Notes: generated by a model not told the origin, from the letters alone. DNA of 64,000 nt from Mameliella sp. CS4 (GCF_019392335.1 NZ_JAHXRQ010000016.1:60644-124643), one strand, 5' to 3'. Numbered from the stretch's first letter, positions 35,260 to 44,341 are shown. Numbers and translations are program-made.

Positions 35260-35981
35260 CGGACGAGAGCGACATCGACAATACCGGCCCCGGCGCGATC
35301 TACCTGTCGGAATATTTCCTCGAACTCAACGAGGGCGCCGGGTTCCTTGCCGGCCTGTCCCCGGATCAGCGCAAGACCGTGCGCAAGCTTGGCACGCGCT
35401 GCAGCTTTGCCAAGGGTGAGGGCATCTTTCACCAGGGCGCGGCCCACACGGGCGTCTGGGTGATCGAGGAAGGCCGTGTGCGGACGTTCTATACCGGCCC
35501 CTCAGGGCGCGAAATCACCCTGGCCTACTGGAGTCCGGGCCATTTCGTCGGCGGACCGGAGGTCTTTGGACGCGGTCGCCACGTCTGGTCGGCGGACGCG
35601 CTGGAGGACTGCCAGATGCTGTTCCTCTCCGGGACCAGCCTGCACCACCTGGTCCGGGAAGTGCCCGAAGTGGCGATTGCGGTGATCGACGGGCTGGTGG
35701 CCAAGGGCAAGAGCTATTCCGCGCTGATCCAGATGCTGGGCACGCGCACCGTGTCCGAGAGGCTGCGGCAACTGCTTGTCATCCTCGCCGATGCGCATGG
35801 GCGCGAGGAAGGTCGGACCATCGTCGTGGACCGGACCCTGACCTATGAACAAATCGCCGCCATCGTCGGCGCCACCCGGCAATGGGTCACGCAATCATTG
35901 GACAAGTTGAAATCCGCCGGCGTTCTCGAAATTACCCGAAACGAGATCATCATCCACAACCTCGAAAGCCTCGAAGAATGA
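35256..35981 (+). CDS. Crp/Fnr-family transcriptional regulator
   Basis: A 241-residue regulator. A cyclic-nucleotide-like beta-roll (about 30-145, with GRVRTFYTGPSGREITLAYW) is followed by a long helix and a winged helix whose recognition part is TYEQIAAIVGATRQWVTQSL. The N-terminal cysteine cluster of oxygen-sensing FNR is absent, and the only cysteines are isolated, so an Fe-S sensor is unlikely. It may bind heme or a nucleotide. It overlaps both neighbours by 4 bp, so it is likely autoregulated with the operon it sits in. Confidence 0.9.
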   Translation: MTDESDIDNTGPGAIYLSEYFLELNEGAGFLAGLSPDQRKTVRKLGTRCSFAKGEGIFHQGAAHTGVWVIEEGRVRTFYTGPSGREITLAYWSPGHFVGGPEVFGRGRHVWSADALEDCQMLFLSGTSLHHLVREVPEVAIAVIDGLVAKGKSYSALIQMLGTRTVSERLRQLLVILADAHGREEGRTIVVDRTLTYEQIAAIVGATRQWVTQSLDKLKSAGVLEITRNEIIIHNLESLEE

Positions 35982-36982
35982 ACCTGACGCGCGTCTCGCC
36001 GCCGCTGTCGACCCTGCGCGCCCGCGCCGAAGAGCACCTGCCCGGTGTGGCGGTGGCGGTCGTGATCAGCATAGCCGCCTTCGCCATCGCCGCGCGCTAT
36101 GACGCGCCGGTCATGTTGTTCGCGCTGCTGCTGGGCATGGCCATGTCCTTTCTGTCCGAGGATGAACGCACCGCAACCGGAATCCGGCTGGTGGCCTCGA
36201 CAGGGTTGAAACTGGGTGTCGCCCTGATGGGGCTGCGCATCTCCTTCGAACAGTTGTTCGATCTTGGCCCCGTTGTCTTCCTGCTCATCCTCCTGGGCAG
36301 CGCGAGTACCATCCTGCTGGGCCTGGCCATCGGGCGGGCGATGGGCTGGTCCGGGTCTGCGGCGCTGATCGCCTCCGGCGCGGTCGCGATCTGCGGCGCC
36401 TCTGCCGCCCTGGCGCTGGCATCAGTCACGCGCAGCTTTCAGGGCAAGGATGATCACACCTTGCTCGTCATCATGACCGCGACGGCCCTTTCGACGGTTG
36501 CCATGATCTTCTACCCGGTCCTCCTTGGGCTGGCCGGGTTCGACGTGCTGCAAGAGGGCATCATCCTGGGCGCCTCCATCCACGATGTCGCGCAGGTGAT
36601 CGGGGCCGGGTTTTCCGTGTCCGAGACCACGGGCGAGACCGCCACACTGGCCAAGATGACCCGGGTTGCGATGCTGCCTGTCCTGCTCTTGCTGGTGCCC
36701 ACCGGGACAGGCCAGGCGCGCGGCGGCTTTCGCCTGCCCTGGTTCGTCGTTGCCTTCGTCGTCCTCATGGCGCTCAACCAGGTCATCGCCTTGCCCGCCG
36801 AGGTGTTGGAAAGCAGCAAATCGTTGTCCGGCGCGCTGCTGGTGACCGCCGTTGCCGCACTGGGCCTGGGCAGCGCGCCCCGCAAACTGCTGCGGGCCAG
36901 CGGCGGGGCCTTTGCCCTGATGGCCGGCCTGTCGCTCTGGCTGCTGGCCGTTGCCGCGCTGGGTGTCTGGCTCTGGGGCTGA
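35978..36982 (+). CDS. YeiH-family putative sulfate exporter
   Basis: A 334-residue inner-membrane protein with about ten hydrophobic helices. SEDERTATGIRLVASTGLKL, then GVALMGLRISFEQL, and the later GASIHDVAQVIGAGFSVSET are the signature of the UPF0324/YeiH family, to which sulfate or sulfite export has been assigned in sulfonate degradation clusters. The ATG at 35978 overlaps the regulator gene stop. It is the last gene of the seven-plus-gene operon and converges with a TauE-type exporter gene 8 bp away. Two candidate sulfur-oxyanion exporters here support a sulfur role for the operon. Confidence 0.88.
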   Translation: MNLTRVSPPLSTLRARAEEHLPGVAVAVVISIAAFAIAARYDAPVMLFALLLGMAMSFLSEDERTATGIRLVASTGLKLGVALMGLRISFEQLFDLGPVVFLLILLGSASTILLGLAIGRAMGWSGSAALIASGAVAICGASAALALASVTRSFQGKDDHTLLVIMTATALSTVAMIFYPVLLGLAGFDVLQEGIILGASIHDVAQVIGAGFSVSETTGETATLAKMTRVAMLPVLLLLVPTGTGQARGGFRLPWFVVAFVVLMALNQVIALPAEVLESSKSLSGALLVTAVAALGLGSAPRKLLRASGGAFALMAGLSLWLLAVAALGVWLWG

Positions 36983-36990
36983 CCACCCGC

Positions 36991-37734
36991 TCATCGCAGG
37001 ACGATGAGTGCCCCGGCCAGCAACAGCACCAGCGACAAGAGCGGCTGCAGTCGTCCCGGGGCCAAGGCCTGTGCCCAGCGGGCTCCGGCGATGACGCCGA
37101 CGACCACCGGCACCGCAAGCACCGCCACCAGTTTAAGGTCGATCACGTTCAGAACCGCAAAACCGATACAGGCACAGCCAGTCACCGGAAGCTGGATCAC
37201 CTGCGCCATCCCGGTCACCTCGCGCGGATCCTTCCCCAGCCAGAGCAGCGGCGGCATCAACAACAGCGGGCCGCTGGTTCCGGACAGGGAAGACCCCAGC
37301 CCCACCACGCCGAAGAGCGCGCCGAACGCGGATGAGGACATGCCGTCGGACCGGGGCGGAGCGGCGGTGCGGCTGCGAAGGCTGCCCACGAAACCAAGGG
37401 CACAGACCGCCACCATGCCAAAGGTGATGGCCCCGGGCGGCACGACGGGCAGCAGGACCGCCCCGGTTATGGCACCCAACCCGGCCGGAACGAAAGATGC
37501 CAGCGCCGCCCGCCTGTCGACCCGACCGTGCCGGGCAAAGACAAAAGACCCGGCGAGCCCGGAACAAAGAGCAACCGTCATGCCCACCGGGATCGCCTGG
37601 GCGATCGGGACATCGCAGATCAGGGCGACCATCGGGACAAGCAACACGCCCCCGACCGAGGTCGCGCCCATGAGGCCCCCGATCACAAGCGCAGAGGCCG
37701 CCAGCGCGGCAAGCTGAAGAACAGAAATATCCAT
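36991..37734 (-). CDS. TauE/SafE-family sulfite exporter-like protein
   Basis: A 247-residue membrane protein with about eight helices in two halves: IGGLMGATSVGGVLLVPMVA and later GLGSSLSGTSGPLLLMPPLL, the two repeats of the family. TauE/SafE members export sulfite or sulfoacetate-related anions in known sulfonate pathways. It converges with the YeiH-like gene (stop 36982), so it has its own promoter, most likely in the 37735-38039 gap, where I see no other gene. Confidence 0.88.
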   Translation of the reverse strand: MDISVLQLAALAASALVIGGLMGATSVGGVLLVPMVALICDVPIAQAIPVGMTVALCSGLAGSFVFARHGRVDRRAALASFVPAGLGAITGAVLLPVVPPGAITFGMVAVCALGFVGSLRSRTAAPPRSDGMSSSAFGALFGVVGLGSSLSGTSGPLLLMPPLLWLGKDPREVTGMAQVIQLPVTGCACIGFAVLNVIDLKLVAVLAVPVVVGVIAGARWAQALAPGRLQPLLSLVLLLAGALIVLR

Positions 37735-38039
37735 ACCCGTTTCAACCAGATTCCGCGCGGTTCCGCAGACTAGTTGTTGTCACCAAGAGGCTGAAAAATG
37801 GGAATATTTCGGAATCTCCCCTGCACCTCGCCCCTGCCGTTGCGCAATGCGATTTGGTTTCGCTGGCCCCGGCAATTCTCGCCCCCTGACGCACAGCCTG
37901 CGCCATCCCCGGACACGGCGGCTTCGGAGAGCCGCGAACCTTCAGAAGGCTTGTATTTGCAAGCGCCCAAAGCAGGTTTGCCCCCTTCGCTTTCCGCTCA
38001 ATTGCTCCGTCCAATCGACCCGGTCCTGAGCCGGCGCCC

Positions 38040-38910
38040 TGCATGGCGCCACCCGGCCAGTGCCAATGTAAAGCCAGTCCAGCGGCGCCCGTGAACGTCA
38101 TCGAAACGGCCCACCCGACATCCTCGGCGAGCGCTTTCGCGGCATCCCCTGTGCCCAGGACGACGACAAAGACGGTCGACATCACGGATGCGCAAGTCAT
38201 CAGGCCAGGGTTGCGGGAAAGCCGCCCCCGTTGTGCCTGCGCGGCGCCGGACTTGGCTGCGGTTTTGTTGGCCGCAAGGAACAGCTGGAAAGCCGGCGTC
38301 AAGACAATCAGCGCGGCGACATACCCCCTACCCCGAAAAGTCTTGGCAAGCAGGCCAGACAGATCAGCCCGATCATGATCTGCACCAGGCCCATAACCAT
38401 CACTCGGCTCGCACCCAGCCGGTCGGTCAACCAGCCCGCCTGAACGCCGGACAGGGTGGCGACCGCGGGCCCGACAGCGAGAACCAGACCGACATGCGCC
38501 TCGCTCAGCGCCAGCGAAAAGGACAGGGAGAAGGCGCCGACCACCAGGGTGGACATCATGAGGGTCCCGATTGCGAGGTTCGTCGCGAAACCGATGCCCT
38601 CGCCCCGGTCCCTCGGCAAGTTCACCGGCACAAGCGGCGCCGCCATGCTGGTTTCAACGATCACGAAGAGACCGAAGGCGATCAGCGCGGCGAACATCAA
38701 GACAGAAGGAGACACCGGAACGCTGGTAACTCCCCTGCTTGTTGCAAACGCATATGCCGCGAGTGCGGCCACAAGCACCAGAGTTCCCGGCACGTCCAAT
38801 TCGCGGACCGAGACGATCTTTCGCTGGGTGTCGTGCCTGACCGATCCGGCAACGAGGGCCAGCGTCGCAAAGCCGAACCTGGCGAGCAGCCAGAAGGCCA
38901 GTCACCAGCC
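38040..38910 (-). pseudogene. Decayed MFS transporter (DHA2-like) fragment
   Basis: Two frames on the minus strand together encode the C-terminal half of a 14-helix MFS pump. The first carries LDVPGTLVLVAALAAYAF, GFATNLAIGTLMMSTLVVGA and LGASRVMVMGLVQIMIGLI. The frame shifts at a C-rich tract near 38325, and the next continues with YVAALIVLTPAFQLFLAANK and LMTCASVMSTVFVVVLGTGD. Another shift seems to follow near 38050. No N-terminal half is found. It is a non-functional remnant between the TauE-like gene and the two-component genes. Confidence 0.7.
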
Positions 38911-39050
38911 GCTTCAGGCCAACAAGGAAGGGGAAATTCGTCGCGCGGGATAATCGGTACAGCGGGCGGGAAGCCGTCGTCTGATGCCGTCGTGTGCATG
39001 GCAGCTACGCGCTTGTCGATCATCTCTTTGTTTTCGAAACAAAACGGAGA

Positions 39051-39707
39051 TCAGGCTTGTTCGTCCGCAGGCGCCTGCACAAGTCCAGCCTCCAATGCGA
39101 ACCAGACCATTTGAGCATCGGTCTGGAGACCCAGCAAACTCTTGATTTGATAGTGGTTGTTTCTCACTGTCTTCAGGCTGATCGACAAGGCCTCCGCGAC
39201 TTGCTCTGCCGACCAACCGCAGGCCAGCAAGCGCAGGATTTCCGTCTGCCGCGTGCTGAGATCGCCAAGGCGGGTGTTTGTCCCGGAGATACGATCTTGG
39301 GCGATGGCTTCGATGACATCGGGCGAGATCACCGTGCGGCCGTCCAGAACCCCGAATATGGCCTTGATCAGGGTGTCGGGTGAACTGCTCTTGGTCACAT
39401 ATCCCGCGGCGCCTGCCTCGATCGATTTCAATGCGAAGGCCGCCCCCTGATGCATCGTGAAGACGACGACAAGGGCGCTTTCGTCGTATTGCTGGATGTG
39501 CCGGATCGCCTCGATGCCGCTGGTTCCGGGCATGGTCACATCCATCACGATCAAGTCCGGTTCCGTTTCACGAAAACGGATGTAGGCGGTGCGCGCATCC
39601 TCGGCTTCGGAGACGATGTGCAGGCCCGGTTGCAGGTCGATCAGTCTGCGGTATCCTTCGCGGACAACCGGATGATCGTCGACGATCATGATGCGGTGAT
39701 CGCTCAT
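39051..39707 (-). CDS. NarL/LuxR-type response regulator
   Basis: A 218-residue response regulator. The receiver domain has acidic residues near the start (MIVDDHPVVREGYRR) and the phosphorylation aspartate in PDLIVMDVTMPGTSGIEAIR near residue 57, with the lysine in VTKSSSPDTL. The C-terminal LuxR-type helix-turn-helix is LSTRQTEILRLLACGWSAEQ then VAEALSISLKTVRNNHYQIK. Its start overlaps the kinase gene stop by 4 bp. Together they are divergent from the MoxR-Bat operon and probably control it through the palindrome at 41098-41114. Confidence 0.93.
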   Translation of the reverse strand: MSDHRIMIVDDHPVVREGYRRLIDLQPGLHIVSEAEDARTAYIRFRETEPDLIVMDVTMPGTSGIEAIRHIQQYDESALVVVFTMHQGAAFALKSIEAGAAGYVTKSSSPDTLIKAIFGVLDGRTVISPDVIEAIAQDRISGTNTRLGDLSTRQTEILRLLACGWSAEQVAEALSISLKTVRNNHYQIKSLLGLQTDAQMVWFALEAGLVQAPADEQA

Positions 39708-41041
39708 GCGGCACGCCCCACAATCGCCCCGGGGACAGTCACCCTCACGCGCACGCCATCCTCCGTCTGCTGCATGTTCAAGGTGCCGCCCATCGCGCTT
39801 GTCCGCTCGGCAATCCCGAGGAGACCGTGACCCGTCGTGTCAGGCGCCAGCGTTCCGCCGCCATCGTCTTCGACCGTCAGCGTGATGCGCGCGCCGCTTT
39901 GCTGCAAGCTGACGTCCACATATGTCGGCGCACCGTGACGCATCGCGTTCGTGACGCATTCCTGCACGATCCGGTAGATATCAAGTGCCATCGCATCATG
40001 TATCGCACTTTCATCCACGTTGCATCCGAGGGTCAGTTGCACACCGCGCTGCGCCTCCCAGCCCGCCATCATCGTACGCAGGCTGGCAGCGAGGCCGACG
40101 TCATCAAGATCCGGGGGGCGGAGCCGGGCAAACGCGCCGCGCAAGCACTCCATCATGTCGCGAATGTTGCTGCCAATAGCGCCCGCGTCACGTTCGATAT
40201 CGGGACGATCCGCAGCTGCGGCGTAGGAGATGGACGCGGCCAATGCTGCCGTGGCTGTCAGCGTCTGTCCGAACTCGTCATGCAGGTCGCGGGCGAGTTG
40301 CTGTCGCTCGACATCCTCGACCTCAATCAACTTTCGTGTCAGGGCGCGACTTTGCGCGGCACTCGCGCGCAGCCGGTCCGACAATTGATTGACCGCCATC
40401 GCAATCCGCGCGAACTCACGCGCGCCGCTCGGCTCCACTCGTGTCTCAAGATCACCGCGAGACAAGCGATCAAGCCCCGAGACGATTCCGCGGACGGGGC
40501 CGAGGCGCCAGATGATCGTGATGGTCCCGAGCAGCAGAACGCCCGCGCCCATCGCCAGGGTTTGCCACAGCGCAAGACGCGTCCGTTGCCAGGCCAGTGT
40601 CGATGCCGCCACGGGATCAAAAGAGGCCTCAATGCGAAACGCGCCGTTTGGAGATGCCGAGCCGGTCCGCAAAACGGGCGTCGGCGGCTTGATAAACCAC
40701 TCAACCGTCTCACGAAACCAGGCTGGTGCGATCGGGCCGAACACCTGCCATCCCGCGCAAAGCCGCCGCTCGGTAATCAGGCCCTGTTCGTAGCGGATGC
40801 AGCTACCGGGCGCCATCACGCTGAGAAGCTTGATCGAAGTCATCTCGGCATAGAGCGGATCACCCATGCGCGGTTCCATGTGGTAGTTCCGTTCCAGCAC
40901 GTAACTCGCCCGAACAAGCGTCCTTTGCGTATCGTTCCTTGCCGATTTGTAGGCGTCGCCGGCCGCCAGCCCGAGTGTGAGCGCACCGGCCAGTAGAGTG
41001 ACCAGCCAGAGCGTGACGACAAGTCGGATGCGAAGGCTCAT
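39704..41041 (-). CDS. Membrane-bound sensor histidine kinase (NarL partner class)
   Basis: A 445-residue kinase. Transmembrane helix near 8-28, a periplasmic sensor part of about 135 residues with a Cys pair, second helix near 178-198, a HAMP region (GIVSGLDRLSRGDLETRV), then HisKA_3 with the phosphorylated histidine in RQQLARDLHDEFGQTLTATA and an HATPase domain (IVQECVTNAMRHGAPTYVDV; DDGGGTLAPDTTGHGLLGI). The ATG at 41041 starts MSLRIRLVVTLWLVTL; an 829-residue frame only adds MoxR gene sequence backwards. Its layout resembles MoxY/MxaY-type kinases that control methanol oxidation, but no methanol dehydrogenase gene is in the window. Confidence 0.9.
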   Translation of the reverse strand: MSLRIRLVVTLWLVTLLAGALTLGLAAGDAYKSARNDTQRTLVRASYVLERNYHMEPRMGDPLYAEMTSIKLLSVMAPGSCIRYEQGLITERRLCAGWQVFGPIAPAWFRETVEWFIKPPTPVLRTGSASPNGAFRIEASFDPVAASTLAWQRTRLALWQTLAMGAGVLLLGTITIIWRLGPVRGIVSGLDRLSRGDLETRVEPSGAREFARIAMAVNQLSDRLRASAAQSRALTRKLIEVEDVERQQLARDLHDEFGQTLTATAALAASISYAAAADRPDIERDAGAIGSNIRDMMECLRGAFARLRPPDLDDVGLAASLRTMMAGWEAQRGVQLTLGCNVDESAIHDAMALDIYRIVQECVTNAMRHGAPTYVDVSLQQSGARITLTVEDDGGGTLAPDTTGHGLLGIAERTSAMGGTLNMQQTEDGVRVRVTVPGAIVGRAA

Positions 41042-41074
41042 GTCATATTCTCCAGCAGCGATTCCCCCGTAAGA

Positions 41075-41114
41075 TCGGGCAAATCGGCCCGCGTGTCTCG
41101 GGCAATTTGCCCGA
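41075..41114. promoter_or_regulatory. 17-bp perfect palindrome and half-site in the divergent two-component/MoxR gap
   Basis: TCGGGCAA-T-TTGCCCGA at 41098-41114 is a perfect palindrome with a one-base centre. A second TCGGGCAA half-site starts at 41075, 23 bp away, and an imperfect TTGCCGGA half follows at about 41118. The block is centred between the kinase start (41041) and MoxR start (41195), so it is well placed to regulate both. The neighbouring NarL-type regulator is the first candidate to bind it. Confidence 0.6.
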
Positions 41115-41194
41115 CTTTGCCGGACACGGGGGGTAATCGCTTTCCTGTGCCAGGGGTTTCGTGGTTCCATCCGGACTGGGCAAAGGAGGAGCCA

Positions 41195-42178
41195 ATGGAG
41201 GATAATGCAGCCGCGCAAACGGGCACCGAAGCGGAGCCTGCGGCACTCCTTGCCGCCCGGATGGAGGCCGGGCTCGTGGGGCATGGTGCGCTGGTTGAGC
41301 GATTGATGATCGCGCTTCTGACCGGCGGTCACATCCTGATCGAAGGTGCTCCGGGCCTCGGCAAGACCCGATCCGTCCGGCGGCTCGCCGATGGTGTCGA
41401 GGGCAGCTTCGCGCGTATCCAGTGTACGCCCGATCTCATGCCGTCCGACATCACCGGCACGCAGGTGTATCGGCAAGACAGCGGCGAGATGGCTTTTATG
41501 CCCGGCCCCGTTTTTCGCAATCTCGTTCTGGTGGACGAAATCAACCGGGCGCCGCCCAAGGTTCAGTCGGCGCTGCTTGAGGCGATGGGAGAGGGCCAGG
41601 TCACAGCAGGCGGGCAGACCCGGATCCTGCCGGAGCCATTCATGGTCGTGGCCACGCAGAACCCGCTTGAGCAGGAAGGCACATTCCCCTTGCCGGAAGC
41701 GCAGCTCGACCGCTTCCTGATGCATGTCCTGCTGGATCTGCCCGACGTGGATACCGAAATGCAAATCCTCGACCTGGTCGAGACGGAATTGCGAATTCAT
41801 GAGAGCCCTGAAGGACCTGCACTGGATCATGCCGCCCTTGCAGAGATGAAAGAGCAAGTTCTGCAGGTTCATGTCTCGCCTGCGTTGAAGACATACATCG
41901 TGGCGCTGGTTATGGCGACGCGACAGCAAACACCTGAGATCGATGCGACGGACCGCATCGGCCACGCGGTCAGTCCGCGCGGGACGCTTGCCTTGGCGGC
42001 GACGGCGCGGACGCGGGCGTGGTTGCGTGGACGCGCCTATGTGGTGCCCGAGGATGTGGCGGCTTTGGCCCCCGACGTGCTCTGCCACCGCATGGCACCG
42101 ACATGGCGTGCACAGGCTGCGGGCGATACAGCGCGGAAGATCCTTGCCGACATCCTCTCTGCGGTGAAACCGTTGTGA
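41195..42178 (+). CDS. MoxR-type AAA ATPase
   Basis: A 327-residue AAA ATPase acting as a chaperone or assembly motor with VWA proteins. Walker A GAPGLGKTRSVRRLAD near residue 54, Walker B NLVLVDEINRAPPKVQSALL, sensor region MVVATQNPLEQEGTFPLPEA. The ATG at 41195 is preceded by AAAGGAGGAG; the longer frame from 41093 lacks this. The first of seven genes that overlap by 4-7 bp. MoxR proteins typically act on the DUF58 and VWA products of the same operon. Confidence 0.93.
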   Translation: MEDNAAAQTGTEAEPAALLAARMEAGLVGHGALVERLMIALLTGGHILIEGAPGLGKTRSVRRLADGVEGSFARIQCTPDLMPSDITGTQVYRQDSGEMAFMPGPVFRNLVLVDEINRAPPKVQSALLEAMGEGQVTAGGQTRILPEPFMVVATQNPLEQEGTFPLPEAQLDRFLMHVLLDLPDVDTEMQILDLVETELRIHESPEGPALDHAALAEMKEQVLQVHVSPALKTYIVALVMATRQQTPEIDATDRIGHAVSPRGTLALAATARTRAWLRGRAYVVPEDVAALAPDVLCHRMAPTWRAQAAGDTARKILADILSAVKPL

Positions 42179-43020
42179 GCTTGCCAAAGGCATCCGGGGC
42201 TGAAGTGTCGCTCGACCGTCTTATCGCCCTCGGCAGCTTTGCCGCGGCAAAAGGCGTGACCGGACGGTCCCACGGGACGGCGGGCGGCCTCTCTGGTCCG
42301 CGTCGCGGCGAGGGAGGCGATCTTTTCGACCTGCGTCCCTACCAGCAGGGTGACGATGTGTGCAGGATCGACCCCGCTGCAACGGCCCGCAGCGGCCGGC
42401 CGCAGGTGCGCAGCCGTCACGAGGAGGTAGAGGAGACGATGCTGCTTGTCGCGGACTTTCGCAGCTCCATGCTCTGGGGCACCCGCGGTCGGCTACGGTC
42501 CGTCGCAGCAGCCGAGGCCTTGGCGCTGGACGGATGGTGCGCGGTTCTGGCCGGTGCCCGCGTCGGTGTACTCATACTTGGCGACAGCGACGTTGACTAC
42601 GTGGCCCCACGCTCGCGCGAGACGGCGATGTTGCGCGTGGCAAGTGCCCTTGCGCGGGCCCATGTCCTGGCGCTGGACGCTCGGGGGACGGTTCCTGCCA
42701 CCCTTGCGACCCTGCTTGGTGGCATTTCTGCGCGCGCGGCACCTGGAACGGTGGTGCGTCTGGCGACCGGGCTTGATGATCCCGGTGCCGATTTTGGTCC
42801 CGCTGCGGCGGCGCTGATGCGAAAATGTCAGCTTGGCGTGCTGTTGGTGCAAGACGCTGTCGAGATTGAACCGCCCAGGGGCATCTTTGCAGCACAACTC
42901 GGTCGCCGCATTGCCCGAGGCCGATTTGGCGCGTCCGGCTCGGCGGAATTCCTCGAAAATCACGGAATCCCCGCCCGGATCGTGCGCGCGCCACAGCCGA
43001 TAGACGAGCAGGCCGCATGA
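42175..43020 (+). CDS. DUF58-domain protein
   Basis: A 281-residue protein with the DUF58 signature GLSGPRRGEGGDLFDLRPYQ QGD in its first third and an integrin-like VWA-type fold after it (LVADFRSSMLWGT). Translation starts at GTG 42175, overlapping the MoxR stop (GTGA). It is the usual partner of MoxR and probably binds the ATPase. Cytosolic; no membrane helix is evident. In methylotrophs the corresponding gene is moxS. Confidence 0.87.
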   Translation: MSLPKASGAEVSLDRLIALGSFAAAKGVTGRSHGTAGGLSGPRRGEGGDLFDLRPYQQGDDVCRIDPAATARSGRPQVRSRHEEVEETMLLVADFRSSMLWGTRGRLRSVAAAEALALDGWCAVLAGARVGVLILGDSDVDYVAPRSRETAMLRVASALARAHVLALDARGTVPATLATLLGGISARAAPGTVVRLATGLDDPGADFGPAAAALMRKCQLGVLLVQDAVEIEPPRGIFAAQLGRRIARGRFGASGSAEFLENHGIPARIVRAPQPIDEQAA

Positions 43021-43388
43021 CCCCCGAAGAGCTTGTCGCTGGTCTTGCCGATGTACGGGTGCCCGAGAGCTTCGCCCGGTTCGGAGTACAGGATGCGCTG
43101 GCGGCCTGTGCGCTTGGGCTTCTGGCAGGCTTGCTGATCTCGGCGCTGCTGAAGCTGGTCACAGGGCGTCGAACCACCTCATTGGAGAAGACCCGCAAGG
43201 CGATCGCCGCACTGGCCCTGCGGGATCGCCAGCTCCGGTTGACAGGCCTGGCGGCACTTCTTCGCCGAAATGGCGGTAGGGCACCCGAAGGATTGCAAAA
43301 AGCGCTCTACGATCCACAGGCATCCTTCGATCCCGCAAAGCTGGAGTCTGCCGTGCTGGCAGCGGCCAAACGGGGACCGAAACGATGA
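43017..43388 (+). CDS. DUF4381-domain membrane protein
   Basis: A 123-residue protein with one transmembrane helix (ACALGLLAGLLISALLKLV) and a short charged cytosolic tail. Length and position between DUF58 and VWA genes match DUF4381, a small component of MoxR-Bat operons. No catalytic motif. Start and stop overlap the neighbours by 4 bp on each side. Confidence 0.8.
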   Translation: MTPEELVAGLADVRVPESFARFGVQDALAACALGLLAGLLISALLKLVTGRRTTSLEKTRKAIAALALRDRQLRLTGLAALLRRNGGRAPEGLQKALYDPQASFDPAKLESAVLAAAKRGPKR

Positions 43389-44341
43389 GTCTTGCCACGC
43401 CTTGGGCATTGTTGCTGCTGCCTTTGCCATTCCTCCTGCTTCGCCTTTTGCCTGCGCAGCAGAACAGAGGCGCGGCCCTGGCGTTACCACCCGCGATCGG
43501 GGAGGTGTTTCACGCAACCGATGCCAAGCCCACGCGGCGACATGCCCGGTCAATCGTGCTTTTTCTGGCATGGGCCACGCTCGTCGTGGCAATTGCTGGC
43601 CCCCGCGCGGAACGCATTCTTGACGTCGTGCCCGCCTCGGGCCGCGATATCATCCTCGTGCTGGACCTCTCGGGCTCGATGGAACGCGAGGATTTCGATC
43701 TCGACGGCGAACAGGTGTCACGGCTGGTCGCCGTCCAAAGCGTCGGCTCGCACTTTGTCCGGGGCCGGACGGGGGATCGGGTCGGGCTGGTCGTCTTCGG
43801 AGACCGGGCTTATGTGGCCGCCGCCCTGACGCACGACGTCTCGGCGGTCGCACGGGTCATCGAAACGGCGCAGATTGGCGTGTCGGGCAAGTCCACGGCC
43901 ATCGCGGACGGTCTTGGGCTGGCGATGCGGCGCCTGAGCGAGCGTCAGGCAAAGAGCCGCGTTATCGTGCTCTTGTCAGACGGGCAGGACACCAGTGGGG
44001 CCGTTGACCCCGTCGCCGCTGCATTGAAGGCCGATACAATGGGCATGCGAATCTACACCATTGCGCTTGGCCCGGACGGTCTCGAAACTGCACCGCGCTC
44101 GCGGGATGCGGTGGACAGCGAAGTTCTGCGCCAGATTGCGGGCGCCGCAGACGGTGAGGCGTTCCGCGTGCGCACAACAGAAGACCTTGCCGTGGTGACC
44201 GATGCCATCGACCTGCTTGAGCCAAGCCTCGCCGACGCGCCGCCGATCCGTGCCTGGCAGGAGTATTGGCCCTGGCTCGCAGGGGCCTCCTTCGCTCTGC
44301 TTGCTGCCGCGCTCATCCTGCAGGCGCGTGAGACGGCATGA
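43385..44341 (+). CDS. VWA-domain membrane protein, BatA-like
   Basis: A 318-residue protein with N-terminal helices (LLLLPLPFLLLRLL and VLFLAWATLVVAIAGP) and a C-terminal one (WLAGASFALLAAALIL), enclosing a VWA domain. The metal site DxSxS is LVLDLSGSMEREDF; GDRVGLVVFGDRAYV and LLSDGQDTSGAVD fill the other MIDAS loops, so metal binding should work. BatA-type proteins work with BatB in periplasmic stress or enzyme assembly. Confidence 0.88.
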   Translation: MSLATPWALLLLPLPFLLLRLLPAQQNRGAALALPPAIGEVFHATDAKPTRRHARSIVLFLAWATLVVAIAGPRAERILDVVPASGRDIILVLDLSGSMEREDFDLDGEQVSRLVAVQSVGSHFVRGRTGDRVGLVVFGDRAYVAAALTHDVSAVARVIETAQIGVSGKSTAIADGLGLAMRRLSERQAKSRVIVLLSDGQDTSGAVDPVAAALKADTMGMRIYTIALGPDGLETAPRSRDAVDSEVLRQIAGAADGEAFRVRTTEDLAVVTDAIDLLEPSLADAPPIRAWQEYWPWLAGASFALLAAALILQARETA

